Source: Mangrovimonas sp. YM274
Lineage (GTDB): Bacteria > Bacteroidota > Bacteroidia > Flavobacteriales > Flavobacteriaceae
DNA: 64,000 bases
Direction: 5' to 3'
Assembly (NCBI RefSeq): GCF_030908385.1
Contig: NZ_CP133091.1
Span: 558,001-622,000 of the forward strand
Shown here: in pieces, positions 51,933 to 60,749 of the stretch
Layout: every line of letters starts with the position of its first letter
How positions within the stretch are numbered: the stretch's first letter is position 1
Made by a program: the position numbers and the translations under genes
The notes under the pieces: model-generated
Databases searched by the model: none
Told to the model about the DNA's origin: nothing
The model's input: only the letters and a program-made list of their open reading frames with translations

Positions 51933-53249
51933 TTAGTATCTGTAGTATTCTGGTTTGAAAGGACCTTCCACTTGTACACCGATATAATCGGCTTGGTCTT
52001 GTTTCAACTCAGTAAGTTCTACACCAATTTTGGCAAGGTGCAATTTGGCTACTTTCTCATCCAAATGCTTTGGCAACATATATACTTTGTTTTCGTAAGC
52101 ATCTTTATTGGTCCAAAGTTCAATTTGTGCCAAAGTTTGGTTGGTAAACGAGTTGCTCATTACAAAACTTGGGTGTCCAGTCGCACAACCAAGGTTCACC
52201 AAACGTCCTTCTGCTAAAAGGATAATATCATTTCCGTTAACAGTATATTTATCAACCTGAGGCTTGATTTCAACTTTTGTTTCGCCGTGATTGGTTTTTA
52301 ACCAAGCAACATCAATTTCGTTGTCAAAATGCCCAATGTTACAAACGATGGTTTTGTCTTTCATAGCTTCAAAGTGCTCACCGCGAACGATGTCTTTGTT
52401 TCCAGTTGTTGTGATTACGATATCAGCTTTTCCAACAACAGTTTCCAAACGTTTTACTTCGTATCCATCCATAGCTGCCTGTAAAGCACAAATAGGATCA
52501 ATTTCAGTCACGGTTACAATACTTCCGGCACCTCTAAAAGAAGCGGCAGTCCCTTTACCTACGTCTCCATAACCACAAACTACAACACGTTTTCCTGCCA
52601 ACATCACATCGGTAGCACGACGAATAGCGTCAACCGCACTTTCGCGACATCCGTATTTGTTGTCGAATTTAGATTTGGTTACAGAATCATTCACGTTGAT
52701 AGCTGGCATTGGCAAAGTTCCGGCTTTCATACGTTCGTACAATCTGTGAACTCCAGTAGTCGTTTCTTCACTTAAACCGTTGATGCCTTCAACCAAATGT
52801 GGGTAACGGTCCAATACCATATTGGTAAGGTCTCCACCGTCATCCAAAATCATGTTAAGCGGTTGGCGGTCTTCACCAAAAAATAAGGTTTGCTCAATAC
52901 ACCAATCAAACTCCTCTTCCGTCATGTTTTTCCAAGCATAAACAGCCGTTCCCGCAGCGGCAATAGCAGCAGCAGCTTGATCTTGGGTAGAAAAAATGTT
53001 GCAAGAACTCCAGGTAACTTCGGCACCAAGGGCTTGAAGGGTTTCAATCAAAACAGCCGTTTGAATGGTCATGTGCAAACATCCAGCAATACGAGCACCT
53101 TTAAGCGGTTGAGACTCTTTGTATTCCTTACGTAAGCTCATCAATCCAGGCATTTCTGCTTCTGCCAATTCAATCTCTTTGCGTCCCCAGTCAGCCAATG
53201 ACAGGTCTTTTACCTTAAATGGCTCGTAAGCCACAGTTTTTGTATCCAT
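51933..53249 (-). CDS. ahcY: Adenosylhomocysteinase
   Basis: Hydrolyses S-adenosylhomocysteine to adenosine and homocysteine, removing the product that inhibits methyltransferases. The 438-residue protein shows [21 protein letters not shown] near 51-71, the NAD-binding Rossmann motif [16 protein letters not shown] near 230, and the family C-terminal tail [10 protein letters not shown], whose Lys/Tyr reach the partner subunit. It acts as a tetramer in the cytoplasm. Its 5' leader on the reverse strand is about 95 bases and contains segments that can form a pseudoknot. Confidence 0.98.
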   Translation of the reverse strand: MDTKTVAYEPFKVKDLSLADWGRKEIELAEAEMPGLMSLRKEYKESQPLKGARIAGCLHMTIQTAVLIETLQALGAEVTWSSCNIFSTQDQAAAAIAAAGTAVYAWKNMTEEEFDWCIEQTLFFGEDRQPLNMILDDGGDLTNMVLDRYPHLVEGINGLSEETTTGVHRLYERMKAGTLPMPAINVNDSVTKSKFDNKYGCRESAVDAIRRATDVMLAGKRVVVCGYGDVGKGTAASFRGAGSIVTVTEIDPICALQAAMDGYEVKRLETVVGKADIVITTTGNKDIVRGEHFEAMKDKTIVCNIGHFDNEIDVAWLKTNHGETKVEIKPQVDKYTVNGNDIILLAEGRLVNLGCATGHPSFVMSNSFTNQTLAQIELWTNKDAYENKVYMLPKHLDEKVAKLHLAKIGVELTELKQDQADYIGVQVEGPFKPEYYRY

Positions 53250-53356
53250 GTTTTATGTTTTTCTAGTGTTATAAGATGACACCTTTGGCAATACTCCCTA
53301 AAATAGTTAAATTCGCTTACCCAAAGTGGCATTGCTTTTTAAGCGGTGCAAAGATA
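53250..53356 (-). promoter_or_regulatory. ahcY promoter and leader with candidate pseudoknot
   Basis: TATCTTTG on the reverse strand (plus 53349-53356) fits the -7 consensus. The leader that follows contains CGCTTA (plus 53340-53345) pairing with TAAGCG (plus 53314-53319), and CACTTTGG (plus 53321-53328) pairing with CCAAAGGTG (plus 53280-53288, one bulge). The order gives an H-type pseudoknot with a one-base second loop. It does not match the SAM-II or SAH riboswitch sequences I know. Confidence 0.4.
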
Positions 53357-53379
53357 ACCAATAACTTTCAGAAAAGTAA

Positions 53380-54006
53380 ATGCCTCTATATAAAACCCTT
53401 AATCCTAGTGCACAAACTTCTGTTAAAATCTGGAAGATAACAGAGTCCTATCAGGAGTTGTTTCAGCCTGTTACCCTAAAACCAGAAAGTTTACAGCGTG
53501 TGCAAAACATGAAAAGTGAATTGCACCAGCGAGGTTTTTTAAGCGTTCGTCATTTGCTGGCCGAATTTGGCTATACCGATGAGGATTTGTTTTATGACGA
53601 AAATGGGAAACCCCATTTAAAAGATGGAAAGCATATTTCTATAACCCATTCTTTTACCTTTTCTGCCGTAGTGGTAAGTGATGATGTGGTTGGGATTGAT
53701 ATTGAAAAACAGCGGGAAAAAATAGGGGTGATAGCTCATAAGTTTATGGACTATGAGTTTAAGTATTTGAAGAATAACGAGGCCGATTATATCAATAAGC
53801 TTACAGTGATTTGGTGTGTTAAAGAGTCTTTGTATAAGCTTTTTGCAACCCCTGGATTGAGTTTTTTGCAGCATACTTTAGTGATTCCGTTTATGATGAA
53901 TGATGGCGAAACCACGGCGTGGATAGATTATAAAAACAAAAAGAGCCGCTATCACGTGGCGTTTTTGGAGTTTGAAGGATTTACCTGTGCTTATACACTT
54001 CCGTAA
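53380..54006 (+). CDS. 4'-phosphopantetheinyl transferase
   Basis: Transfers phosphopantetheine from CoA to carrier proteins. The 208-residue protein shows the two motifs of the superfamily: V-G-I-D107-I-E109 and W-C-V-K-E-S-L-Y-K (145-153), which hold the Mg-binding acids and the catalytic Lys. The ISITHSF peptide (87-92) also fits. It is of the Sfp-type length. It is followed four bases later by a GGGP synthase gene and begins a run of closely spaced forward genes. Whether it is the only such enzyme or serves fatty-acid or flexirubin/NRPS synthesis cannot be told. Confidence 0.92.
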   Translation: MPLYKTLNPSAQTSVKIWKITESYQELFQPVTLKPESLQRVQNMKSELHQRGFLSVRHLLAEFGYTDEDLFYDENGKPHLKDGKHISITHSFTFSAVVVSDDVVGIDIEKQREKIGVIAHKFMDYEFKYLKNNEADYINKLTVIWCVKESLYKLFATPGLSFLQHTLVIPFMMNDGETTAWIDYKNKKSRYHVAFLEFEGFTCAYTLP

Positions 54007-54009
54007 CTG

Positions 54010-54774
54010 ATGATTTATAAGGATATTTTAATAAGAAGCGCCGCAGGCGAACGATTGTTGGCAGTGTTGTTGGACCCCGATAAACTCCAAATTGATAGGG
54101 TTGCCACTTTGATGGAGAAGATTAACAAATCTATCGCCACCCATATTTTTGTTGGCGGGAGTGAAGTTGATGAACATGTTACGCCAATTTTGGTGGCAGA
54201 GATAAAGAAGCATACTTTATTACCTGTTATTATTTTTCCCGGGGACGTTTCCCAAATTTCAGAACAGGCAGATGCCCTTTTGTTTTTATCCTTAATTTCA
54301 GGAAGAAACCCCGATTACCTTATCGGGAAACAAGTGCAGGCGGTTCAAAAGTTGAGAGATGCCAATTTGGAAATCATCCCTACAGGCTATTTACTTATTG
54401 AAAATGGAAAGGAAACAGCAGTTCAGCGCGTGACACATACTTTGCCAATGCCCAAGAAGAATGTTCAGGACATTGTAGATACGGCCAAAGCAGGGGAGTT
54501 GTTGGGGATGAAATTGATCTATTTGGAAGCAGGTAGTGGAGCCATGCATTCTATTGATGCCGATATTATCAAGAAAGTAAAAGAGGATTTAAGGATTCCT
54601 TTGATTGTTGGAGGAGGCATCAGAAATATGGATGCCTTAGGTCAAGCCTATAATGCAGGTGCCGATATGGTTGTGATTGGAACGGCTTTCGAACAAGACG
54701 AGACCTTTTTTGAAAGACTTCAGCAAAAAGAAACCATTCTAGAAATACCAAAACCGTTGAACGGATTTGGTTGA
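54010..54774 (+). CDS. Geranylgeranylglyceryl/heptaprenylglyceryl phosphate synthase
   Basis: TIM-barrel prenyltransferase that joins sn-glycerol-1-phosphate and a polyprenyl diphosphate, forming an ether lipid precursor. The 254-residue protein has LLAVLLDPDK at the start, the FVGGSEVDEHV segment, LLFLSLISGRNPDYLIGKQV, IPTGYLLIE, LIYLEAGSGA, and the phosphate-binding IVGGGIRNMDALGQAYNAGADMVVIGTAF. This is an archaeal-type lipid enzyme; homologues from Bacteroidota have been shown to be active GGGP or related synthases, but the final lipid is unknown. It is in operon with the phosphopantetheinyl transferase gene. Confidence 0.92.
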   Translation: MIYKDILIRSAAGERLLAVLLDPDKLQIDRVATLMEKINKSIATHIFVGGSEVDEHVTPILVAEIKKHTLLPVIIFPGDVSQISEQADALLFLSLISGRNPDYLIGKQVQAVQKLRDANLEIIPTGYLLIENGKETAVQRVTHTLPMPKKNVQDIVDTAKAGELLGMKLIYLEAGSGAMHSIDADIIKKVKEDLRIPLIVGGGIRNMDALGQAYNAGADMVVIGTAFEQDETFFERLQQKETILEIPKPLNGFG

Positions 54775-54820
54775 ACAAAAACATAACTATAAATAAGCCC
54801 TTTTAGGGAATTAAAACACC

Positions 54821-55081
54821 ATGAAAATTTCAGTAGAATTAACGTTGACGCCGCTTCAAGATAATTACGAACCGGCTATTATTCACTTTATAAAAAAACT
54901 GCGAGCTTCAGGGCTTACCGTTTTGGAAAACCCTTTGAGCACTCAAGTGTATGGCGATTATGATGAGGTGATGAGTTTGTTGACAAGCGAAATCAAGGAA
55001 GCTTTTGAATTGATAGAACGAGGATTGTTGTACATGAAAATTGTGAAATCCGACCGTCACGACTATGAACCACATTTTTGA
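54821..55081 (+). CDS. Thiamine-binding (MTH1187/YkoF) family protein
   Basis: An 86-residue ferredoxin-like protein. It begins MKISVELTLTPLQDNYEPAI, the first strand of the YkoF/MTH1187 family, and ends with YMKIVKSDRHDYEPHF. Related domains bind thiamine or its pyrimidine half. The protein is cytoplasmic, with no signal peptide. Its stop lies 17 bases inside the next gene, a PnuC/PnuT transporter, which supports a role in thiamine handling. No riboswitch precedes it; the gap is only 46 bases. Confidence 0.8.
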   Translation: MKISVELTLTPLQDNYEPAIIHFIKKLRASGLTVLENPLSTQVYGDYDEVMSLLTSEIKEAFELIERGLLYMKIVKSDRHDYEPHF

Positions 55082-55697
55082 TTTTTTCATAGATCCCTAT
55101 CGTGGTACTCCTGCATTGTTTATTGTCTTGGAAGCCATTGCCTTTGTCTTCGGGATTTTAAGTGTTTACTATGCCCAAAAGGAAAATATTTTGGTGTATC
55201 CAACAGGCTTGGTGGCAACGGTAATCACGGTGTACCTATTGTGCAAGGCTGGGTATTTGGGAGACATGATGATGAATTTCTACTATTCGGTGATGAGTAT
55301 TTACGGATGGTGGAACTGGGCCAGAAAAAAGGAGGACAAGCATGTAGTGGCTATATCCAGAACCAATACCAAAGAAAAATTAATTGGAGTGGGCATGTTT
55401 TTGTTGACAATGTTGGTGACTTATTTGGTCTACACGGCTTATGGTTACCAATTGGAAATTCCTAACTACATAGACATTTTTACTTCTGGTATTTTCTTTA
55501 CAGCAATGTGGTATATGGCCATCAAGAAACTGGAGAATTGGACCCTTTGGATTTTCGCCGATCTTATTACTGTACCGCTGTATGCCTATAGAGGTTTAGG
55601 GATGTTATCTCTACAGTACCTCATTTTTACGTTTTTAGCAATTCAAGGATATCGCCAATGGAAGCAGAGCTTAGACAACAAGATTCAAACTGTATAA
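55065..55697 (+). CDS. pnuT: PnuC-family vitamin transporter (PnuT-like by context)
   Basis: A 210-residue inner-membrane protein with seven hydrophobic segments and the family motif YGWWNWARKK near residue 80, with PLYAYRGL near 185. PnuC takes up nicotinamide riboside, PnuT takes up thiamine; sequence does not separate them by eye. The neighbours are a thiamine-binding protein and, five genes downstream, a TPP-riboswitch-controlled receptor, which favour thiamine; the kinase directly downstream is NadR-like, which would favour nicotinamide riboside. The start codon lies inside the previous gene. It overlaps the next gene by 40 bases. Confidence 0.85.
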   Translation: MNHIFDFFIDPYRGTPALFIVLEAIAFVFGILSVYYAQKENILVYPTGLVATVITVYLLCKAGYLGDMMMNFYYSVMSIYGWWNWARKKEDKHVVAISRTNTKEKLIGVGMFLLTMLVTYLVYTAYGYQLEIPNYIDIFTSGIFFTAMWYMAIKKLENWTLWIFADLITVPLYAYRGLGMLSLQYLIFTFLAIQGYRQWKQSLDNKIQTV

Positions 55698-56221
55698 AGA
55701 TCGTGCTTTTTGGTCCTGAATCGACAGGAAAGACAGTGTTGGCACAACGCTTGGCCAAGCATTACAATACGCTTTGGGTCCCTGAATTTTCAAGAAGTTA
55801 TGCTGAAGAAAAAATGAAAAAGGGAGAACTACTCACTGAAGACGATGTGCTACCCATTGCTATTGGACAAATAAAACTGGAAAATGAACTGACTTCAAAG
55901 GTTGAAAAACTATTGATTTGTGATACCGATTTATTGGAGACAAAAGTTTACAGTTCAATATATTATGGTGGTTTTTGTCCAGAGGTTTTAAATAAAATAG
56001 TTGGAAAGAATCAGTATAATCTTTATTTTTTGACTAATATTGATGTACCGTGGGAAGCGGATGACATTCGTGGCAGACCTGATGATAGGGAGCGCATGTT
56101 CAAAGCTTTTGAAACGGCTTTAAGAACGCATAACAAACCATATGTTTTACTAAAAGGTTCTGAAGAAGAACGTTTTAAAATTGCAGTAAAGCATATTGAT
56201 AATCTATTAAAACATTCTTGA
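55658..56221 (+). CDS. NadR-like AAA_28 P-loop kinase
   Basis: A 187-residue P-loop kinase with Walker A GPESTGKT (near 19-26), ICDTDLLETKVYS near 86 and the R-P-D-D-R-E lid. It matches the C-terminal ribosylnicotinamide kinase domain of NadR, with no adenylyltransferase or DNA-binding domain. With PnuC this pair normally salvages nicotinamide riboside by phosphorylating it on entry. Because the operon also contains a thiamine-binding protein and lies near a TPP-controlled receptor, a thiamine kinase role is an alternative. The start is 40 bases inside the transporter gene and no later start fits before the Walker motif. Confidence 0.85.
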   Translation: MEAELRQQDSNCIKIVLFGPESTGKTVLAQRLAKHYNTLWVPEFSRSYAEEKMKKGELLTEDDVLPIAIGQIKLENELTSKVEKLLICDTDLLETKVYSSIYYGGFCPEVLNKIVGKNQYNLYFLTNIDVPWEADDIRGRPDDRERMFKAFETALRTHNKPYVLLKGSEEERFKIAVKHIDNLLKHS

Positions 56222-57786
56222 TGAAATTTTCTGAAGCAGATTTAGAACAGATAGAAAAAAAGGGACTTACCCTAAAAAAAGTAAAACACCAAGTAAAAAT
56301 ATTTAAAAATGGGCTTCCGTTTACCCATCTTGTAGCTGCTGCTACCATTGGAAAGGGCATTACAAAGCTTACTCCAGAAGAAGAAGGGGCCTACATTAAA
56401 GTTTTTGAAGAAAAAAAGAATGAGAGTGATTTGCTCAAGTTTGTACCTGCTTCGGGTGCTGCAACTAGAATGTTCAAGTTTTTATTCCAGTTTGTTCAAG
56501 ATTATGATCCTGAAGAAGAAAGCTTAAATTCTTATATTAACAATACAGAAGGTAAGGATCTCTCGCTGTTTTTTCTTGGACTTAAAAAATTTCCGTTTTA
56601 CGATGAGGTAAAAGCAAAACTTTTGGAGGTTTATCCAAACTACGAAAAAATGTCCAGAGATGAAAAGTCTTGGTTGTTTGTAAAAGCTATGTTGGACGAG
56701 GATATGTTGGATTATGGTAACTATCCAAAGGGATTGTTGCCGTTTCACGAATATAAAAACAAGGTAATTTCAACTGCTTTTGAAGAGCATTTGTTTGAAA
56801 CCGCTCTGTATTCCTCAGATAATTGCAAAGCAAAATTGCACTTTACCATTTCAGAAAAATATAAAGACAAGTTTAAGGACGAGTTTGACAGAATTCAACA
56901 AAAAGTAGAGACCAAAACAGGGGTGAAGTTCGAAATATCTTTTTCCTATCAAAAGGAATCTACCGATACTGTTGCAGTAACCCCAAAAAACAAGTTGTTT
57001 AGGGAAGAGGATGGTTCTTTGTTGTTTAGACCTTCTGGTCATGGTGCCCTTATTGAAAACCTAAACGATCTAGAGGCCGATGTCATTTTTATGAAGAACA
57101 TCGACAATGTGGTGGTTTATAAATACAAGGAAGAAGTCGCGAAGTACAAAAAAGTATTGGCTGGAATTTTAATGGAGCTGCAAGAGCAGGCCTTTGCTTA
57201 TCTAAGAAAATTGGATGAAGACAATTTAGAGGAGAAGGATCTGAAAGAAATTGCCAAATTCTTGAGCAAAAAAATGGATGTCAAGATTTCTCCAGAATTC
57301 AAGAAATATAAATCTAAATATCAAAAAGAGTACCTTCAGGAAAAACTTAACCGTCCTATCCGTATTTGTGGAATGGTTAAAAATGAAGGGGAACCAGGAG
57401 GAGGTCCTTTTTGGGTAAAAGATGAAGATGGGGTGATTTCACTTCAAATTGTAGAGTCGGCCCAAATTAATATGAAGGATAAGCAGCAAAAATCCATTTT
57501 AAAGAAATCTACACATTTCAACCCTGTTGATATTGTGTGTAGTGTTAAGAATTATAAGGGTGAAAAATTTAACTTGACCCAATATGTCGATCCTTCGGCG
57601 GCCTTTATTACCGAAAAAACCAAAAATGGTAGAAACCTCAAAGCTTTGGAACTCCCAGGGCTTTGGAACGGAAGTATGGCCAATTGGAACACCGTGTTTG
57701 TGGAGGTGCCATTGATAACCTTTAACCCAGTAAAAACGGTGAACGATTTGTTGAAAGCACCACACCAAGTTCTTAATGGACATTAA
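56221..57786 (+). CDS. DUF4301 family protein
   Basis: A 521-residue cytoplasmic protein of a Bacteroidota family of unknown function. The start is ATG 56221, sharing one base with the kinase stop (TGATG). Visible elements are FVPASGAATRMFKFLFQF near 75, LFRPSGHGALIENLNDLEADVIFMKNIDNVV near 270-300, and RPIRICGMVKNEGEPGGGPFWVKDEDG near 380-405. The S-G-A-A-T-R-M and the G-H-G-A-L-x-x-N-L patterns resemble sugar-nucleotide transferase folds, so a nucleotidyltransferase role is possible but unproven. Its 3' end overlaps arfB by 11 bases. Confidence 0.82.
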   Translation: MKFSEADLEQIEKKGLTLKKVKHQVKIFKNGLPFTHLVAAATIGKGITKLTPEEEGAYIKVFEEKKNESDLLKFVPASGAATRMFKFLFQFVQDYDPEEESLNSYINNTEGKDLSLFFLGLKKFPFYDEVKAKLLEVYPNYEKMSRDEKSWLFVKAMLDEDMLDYGNYPKGLLPFHEYKNKVISTAFEEHLFETALYSSDNCKAKLHFTISEKYKDKFKDEFDRIQQKVETKTGVKFEISFSYQKESTDTVAVTPKNKLFREEDGSLLFRPSGHGALIENLNDLEADVIFMKNIDNVVVYKYKEEVAKYKKVLAGILMELQEQAFAYLRKLDEDNLEEKDLKEIAKFLSKKMDVKISPEFKKYKSKYQKEYLQEKLNRPIRICGMVKNEGEPGGGPFWVKDEDGVISLQIVESAQINMKDKQQKSILKKSTHFNPVDIVCSVKNYKGEKFNLTQYVDPSAAFITEKTKNGRNLKALELPGLWNGSMANWNTVFVEVPLITFNPVKTVNDLLKAPHQVLNGH

Positions 57787-58186
57787 TCAGGAAGCACTTA
57801 TTTCAGAACTGACCTTTAAGGCGGTTCGTAGTTCAGGATCGGGAGGGCAACATGTTAATAAAGTCGCTACTAAAGTGGAGCTGTTTTTTGATGTGATGGC
57901 CTCCAAGGTTTTGGAGGAAGATGAAAAACAGCGGGTGCTTGAAGCGCTTTCCAATAGGGTGAACAAAGGGCAGGTTTTGTTATTGTATAGTGACGACAGC
58001 AGGAGTCAATTCAAAAATAAAAACCTTGTTATCCAGAAGTTCTTGAACCTGATAGAAGAGGCTTTAGAGGCGCAAAAGGAACGTGTGCCGACCAAAATTC
58101 CAAAAGGCGTCAAGAAAAAGCGACTTCAGGACAAACGGAAACAGTCTGAAAAAAAGAGTTTTAGGAAACCGCCTAGCTTGAATTGA
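57776..58186 (+). CDS. arfB: Alternative ribosome-rescue factor ArfB (ICT1/YaeJ type)
   Basis: A 136-residue peptidyl-tRNA hydrolase that frees stalled ribosomes. It has a single catalytic RF-type domain with the GGQ motif (23-25) in SSGSGGQHVNK and a basic C-terminal tail rich in Lys/Arg (residues about 104-136) that enters the empty mRNA channel. Codon-recognition domains of release factors are absent. It overlaps the DUF4301 gene and is the last gene before the TPP riboswitch. Confidence 0.93.
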   Translation: MDINQEALISELTFKAVRSSGSGGQHVNKVATKVELFFDVMASKVLEEDEKQRVLEALSNRVNKGQVLLLYSDDSRSQFKNKNLVIQKFLNLIEEALEAQKERVPTKIPKGVKKKRLQDKRKQSEKKSFRKPPSLN

Positions 58187-58226
58187 AAATATCTTTGTTT
58201 AGGTAGGTTAATTCTCTATTCTTCCC

Positions 58227-58234
58227 TAAATTTG
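58227..58234 (+). promoter_or_regulatory. -7 element match before the TPP riboswitch
   Basis: TAAATTTG fits TAnnTTTG. A transcript starting a few bases downstream would begin right at the riboswitch. No spaced TTG box. Confidence 0.5.
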
Positions 58235-58235
58235 C

Positions 58236-58345
58236 AGCGTTCTCAAAAAGGGGTGCCTAATATCGGCTGAGATCATACCCATTGAACCTAGAACAGGTAA
58301 TGCTGTTTAGGAATGAAGCGTTAAAAATGTCTGCAGGCATTTTGT
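58236..58345 (+). promoter_or_regulatory. TPP riboswitch (THI box)
   Basis: All THI-box blocks appear in order: GGGGTGC (58250-58256), GGCTGAGAT (58264-58272), ATACCC (58275-58280), TTGAACCT (58282-58289), GGTAATGC (58296-58303), AGGAATG (58309-58315). It senses thiamine pyrophosphate and should repress the receptor gene downstream. A hairpin at 58324-58343 (AAAATG/CATTTT) may be the expression platform; no T run follows it, so control of translation is more likely than termination. Confidence 0.93.
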
Positions 58346-58476
58346 ACCGGTTAACCAAAATTAGTAAGGTAACAAAATTTTAACGCATGGTAATCGAAGC
58401 ATTTGCTTCAAAATCTATTGTAAAACAACAAAAGAATAATGACCTCTTTTTATTCGATTATGATTTTTTAATCGAT

Positions 58477-60672
58477 ATGAAAAAACTATTTCTTTTTTTA
58501 ACACTTTTGGTGCTATCAGTCACCGCAAACGCACAGGAACAACAGCAACAACAAACAAAAGATTCTACCGAAGTTGAAAAACTGGACGAAGTTCTGGTAA
58601 AGGCTGTTAGGGTAGAGGCTTCATCTCCAATCACACACTCCAATGTTACCAAGGAGCAGCTTGAAAAGCGCAATTTGGGACAGGATATTCCGGTGCTTTT
58701 AAACTATTTACCGTCGGTAGTAACCACAACCGATGCCGGAGCAGGAATAGGATATACCTATATTCGTGTACGTGGTATCAATGCCCAATCTACCAATGTG
58801 ACCATTAACGGAATCCCTTATAACGATGCCGAATCTATGGGGACATTTTGGGTGAATTTGGGAGATTTTGCCTCTTCAGTAGAAAGTTTGCAGTTACAGC
58901 GTGGCGTGGGAACTTCCACCAATGGTTCTGGGGCTTTCGGAGCTAGCATTAACGTGCTGACCGATGCTGTGTCAAAAGACGCAAGTGCCGAAATTTCCAA
59001 TTCCTTCGGAAGTTATAACACACGCAAACATACGGTGAAGTTCAGTACTGGATTGATGAACGATCACTTTGAGTTTGCAGGCCGTTTGTCGAAAATTAAA
59101 TCGGATGGCTATATTGATAGAGCTTCTTCCGATTTGCAATCTTACTTTCTGCAGGGGGCTTATGTAGATGGTAAAACCTTGATTAAAGCCTTGGCTTTTG
59201 GAGGAAAGGAGAAAACCTATCAGTCTTGGAATGGTTTGGAGGATTTGGACCTATTGGAAAATGACAGAACCTTTAATACGGCAGGAATGTATTTTGATGC
59301 CGATGGGAACATGCAATTTTATGACAATGAGGTAGATGATTATAAACAGGACCATTACCAATTGCATTGGAACCAACGTTACAATAACCATTGGTCTACC
59401 AACCTAGGTTTAAATTATACCTATGGTCGCGGGTTCTTTGAACAATACAAGGAAGATGAAGATTTTGCCGATTACGATTTGACGGAAATTCAAATTGGAG
59501 GGGAAACCATCAATACCACAGATTTGATTCGTCGTCGTTGGTTGGATAACGACTTTTATGTGGTGAATGCCAATGTCAACTATAAAAATGATGCTTTAAA
59601 TATGACTTTGGGGACGTCTTATAGTTTTTATGATGGCGACCATTTTGGAGAAATTATTTGGGCACAGTATGCAAGTGATAGTGAGATACGAGATCATTAT
59701 TACGATGGTAATGGAAAGAAAGGCGATTTTAGTGTGTTTGCCAAGGCTACCTATAGGTTTAATGAGAAGTTGAGCCTTTATGGCGATGTTCAGGTTAGAA
59801 ATGTAGATTACACAACATCGGGCTTGACCTCTGATAGAGTGCCTTTTAATGTGGATGAAAATTATACGTTTTTTAATCCAAAAGCAGGGGTGACCTATAA
59901 GATGAATGACTATAATAACTTGTATTTTTCTTATGCTAGAGCCAATAGAGAGCCTAACAGAGACGATTTTGAAAACAATGCCACTGTAAAACCTGAGCAG
60001 CTTAACGATTTTGAATTGGGTTGGAGACACGACGCTCAAAAACTGAGATTGAATGTGAATGCCTACTATATGCTATACAACGAACAATTGGTACTAACAG
60101 GTAATTTGGACGATGTAGGGAACCCAATTAGAACTAATAGTGGGGATAGTTATCGATTAGGGTTGGAAGTGGAAGCAGCCGTAGCTTTGTCTAAAAAGTT
60201 TTCTATTCAGCCTAACTTTACTTTGAGTTCCAATAAGAATAAAGAAACTTTTGCTTCCTTAGATGGGGAATTGGTCAACTTAGGAAAAACAAACATCTCT
60301 TATTCACCAGAGTTTATTGCGGCCAATGCTTTAGTGTTCCAGCCAATGGCAAACCTACAAATGTCTGTATTGAGCAAATATGTTGGGGAGCAGTACATGG
60401 GAAATACTGATGCTGAGAATTCAAAATTGGACAGCTATTTTGTAAACGATTTCAACATCACTTACGAGCTAAAAACGAAATCAATCTTTAAATCTATTTT
60501 GTTTACAGGATTGGTGAACAATATTTTCAATGAAAAGTATGTGTCTAATGGGTATTACTACACTTACGATGATACTTGGTCTGATCCAAACCAAGTAACC
60601 ACCATTGAAGGTGCTGGCTATTATCCACAGGCTACCACTAACTTTTTGTTGGGAGTGACCTTGAAATTCTAA
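58477..60672 (+). CDS. TonB-dependent receptor, probable thiamine(-compound) receptor
   Basis: A 731-residue outer-membrane receptor. It has a signal peptide (MKKLFLFLTLLVLSVTANAQ), a Gln-rich stretch, the plug (LDEVLVKAVRVEASSPITHSNVTKEQLEKRNLGQDIPVLLNYLPSVVTT and the RVRGINAQSTNVTINGIPYNDAES block), and a barrel ending in LLGVTLKF. The TPP riboswitch upstream ties it to thiamine; in Bacteroidota, TPP-controlled receptors of this kind are thought to take up thiamine or its precursors. I chose ATG 58477 because a reading frame from 58387 puts 30 unrelated residues before the signal peptide. It is followed by a shared terminator. Confidence 0.9.
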   Translation: MKKLFLFLTLLVLSVTANAQEQQQQQTKDSTEVEKLDEVLVKAVRVEASSPITHSNVTKEQLEKRNLGQDIPVLLNYLPSVVTTTDAGAGIGYTYIRVRGINAQSTNVTINGIPYNDAESMGTFWVNLGDFASSVESLQLQRGVGTSTNGSGAFGASINVLTDAVSKDASAEISNSFGSYNTRKHTVKFSTGLMNDHFEFAGRLSKIKSDGYIDRASSDLQSYFLQGAYVDGKTLIKALAFGGKEKTYQSWNGLEDLDLLENDRTFNTAGMYFDADGNMQFYDNEVDDYKQDHYQLHWNQRYNNHWSTNLGLNYTYGRGFFEQYKEDEDFADYDLTEIQIGGETINTTDLIRRRWLDNDFYVVNANVNYKNDALNMTLGTSYSFYDGDHFGEIIWAQYASDSEIRDHYYDGNGKKGDFSVFAKATYRFNEKLSLYGDVQVRNVDYTTSGLTSDRVPFNVDENYTFFNPKAGVTYKMNDYNNLYFSYARANREPNRDDFENNATVKPEQLNDFELGWRHDAQKLRLNVNAYYMLYNEQLVLTGNLDDVGNPIRTNSGDSYRLGLEVEAAVALSKKFSIQPNFTLSSNKNKETFASLDGELVNLGKTNISYSPEFIAANALVFQPMANLQMSVLSKYVGEQYMGNTDAENSKLDSYFVNDFNITYELKTKSIFKSILFTGLVNNIFNEKYVSNGYYYTYDDTWSDPNQVTTIEGAGYYPQATTNFLLGVTLKF

Positions 60673-60690
60673 AAACGTATCTTTTAAAAA

Positions 60691-60727
60691 CTAAAAAAGC
60701 CAAAACGAGATTTAAGTTTTGGCTTTT
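60691..60727. terminator. Bidirectional terminator after the TPP-controlled receptor
   Basis: A 12-base stem (60695-60706 with 60716-60727; core AGCCAAAAC/GTTTTGGCT) flanked by A and T runs lies between converging genes. Confidence 0.88.
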
Positions 60728-60749
60728 CTATTTCAAATTGGAGAGTTTT

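Noticed and set aside
59596-60039. 147-codon reverse frame in the TPP-controlled receptor gene
   Set aside because: Shadow of a clear TonB receptor; no motifs or start context.
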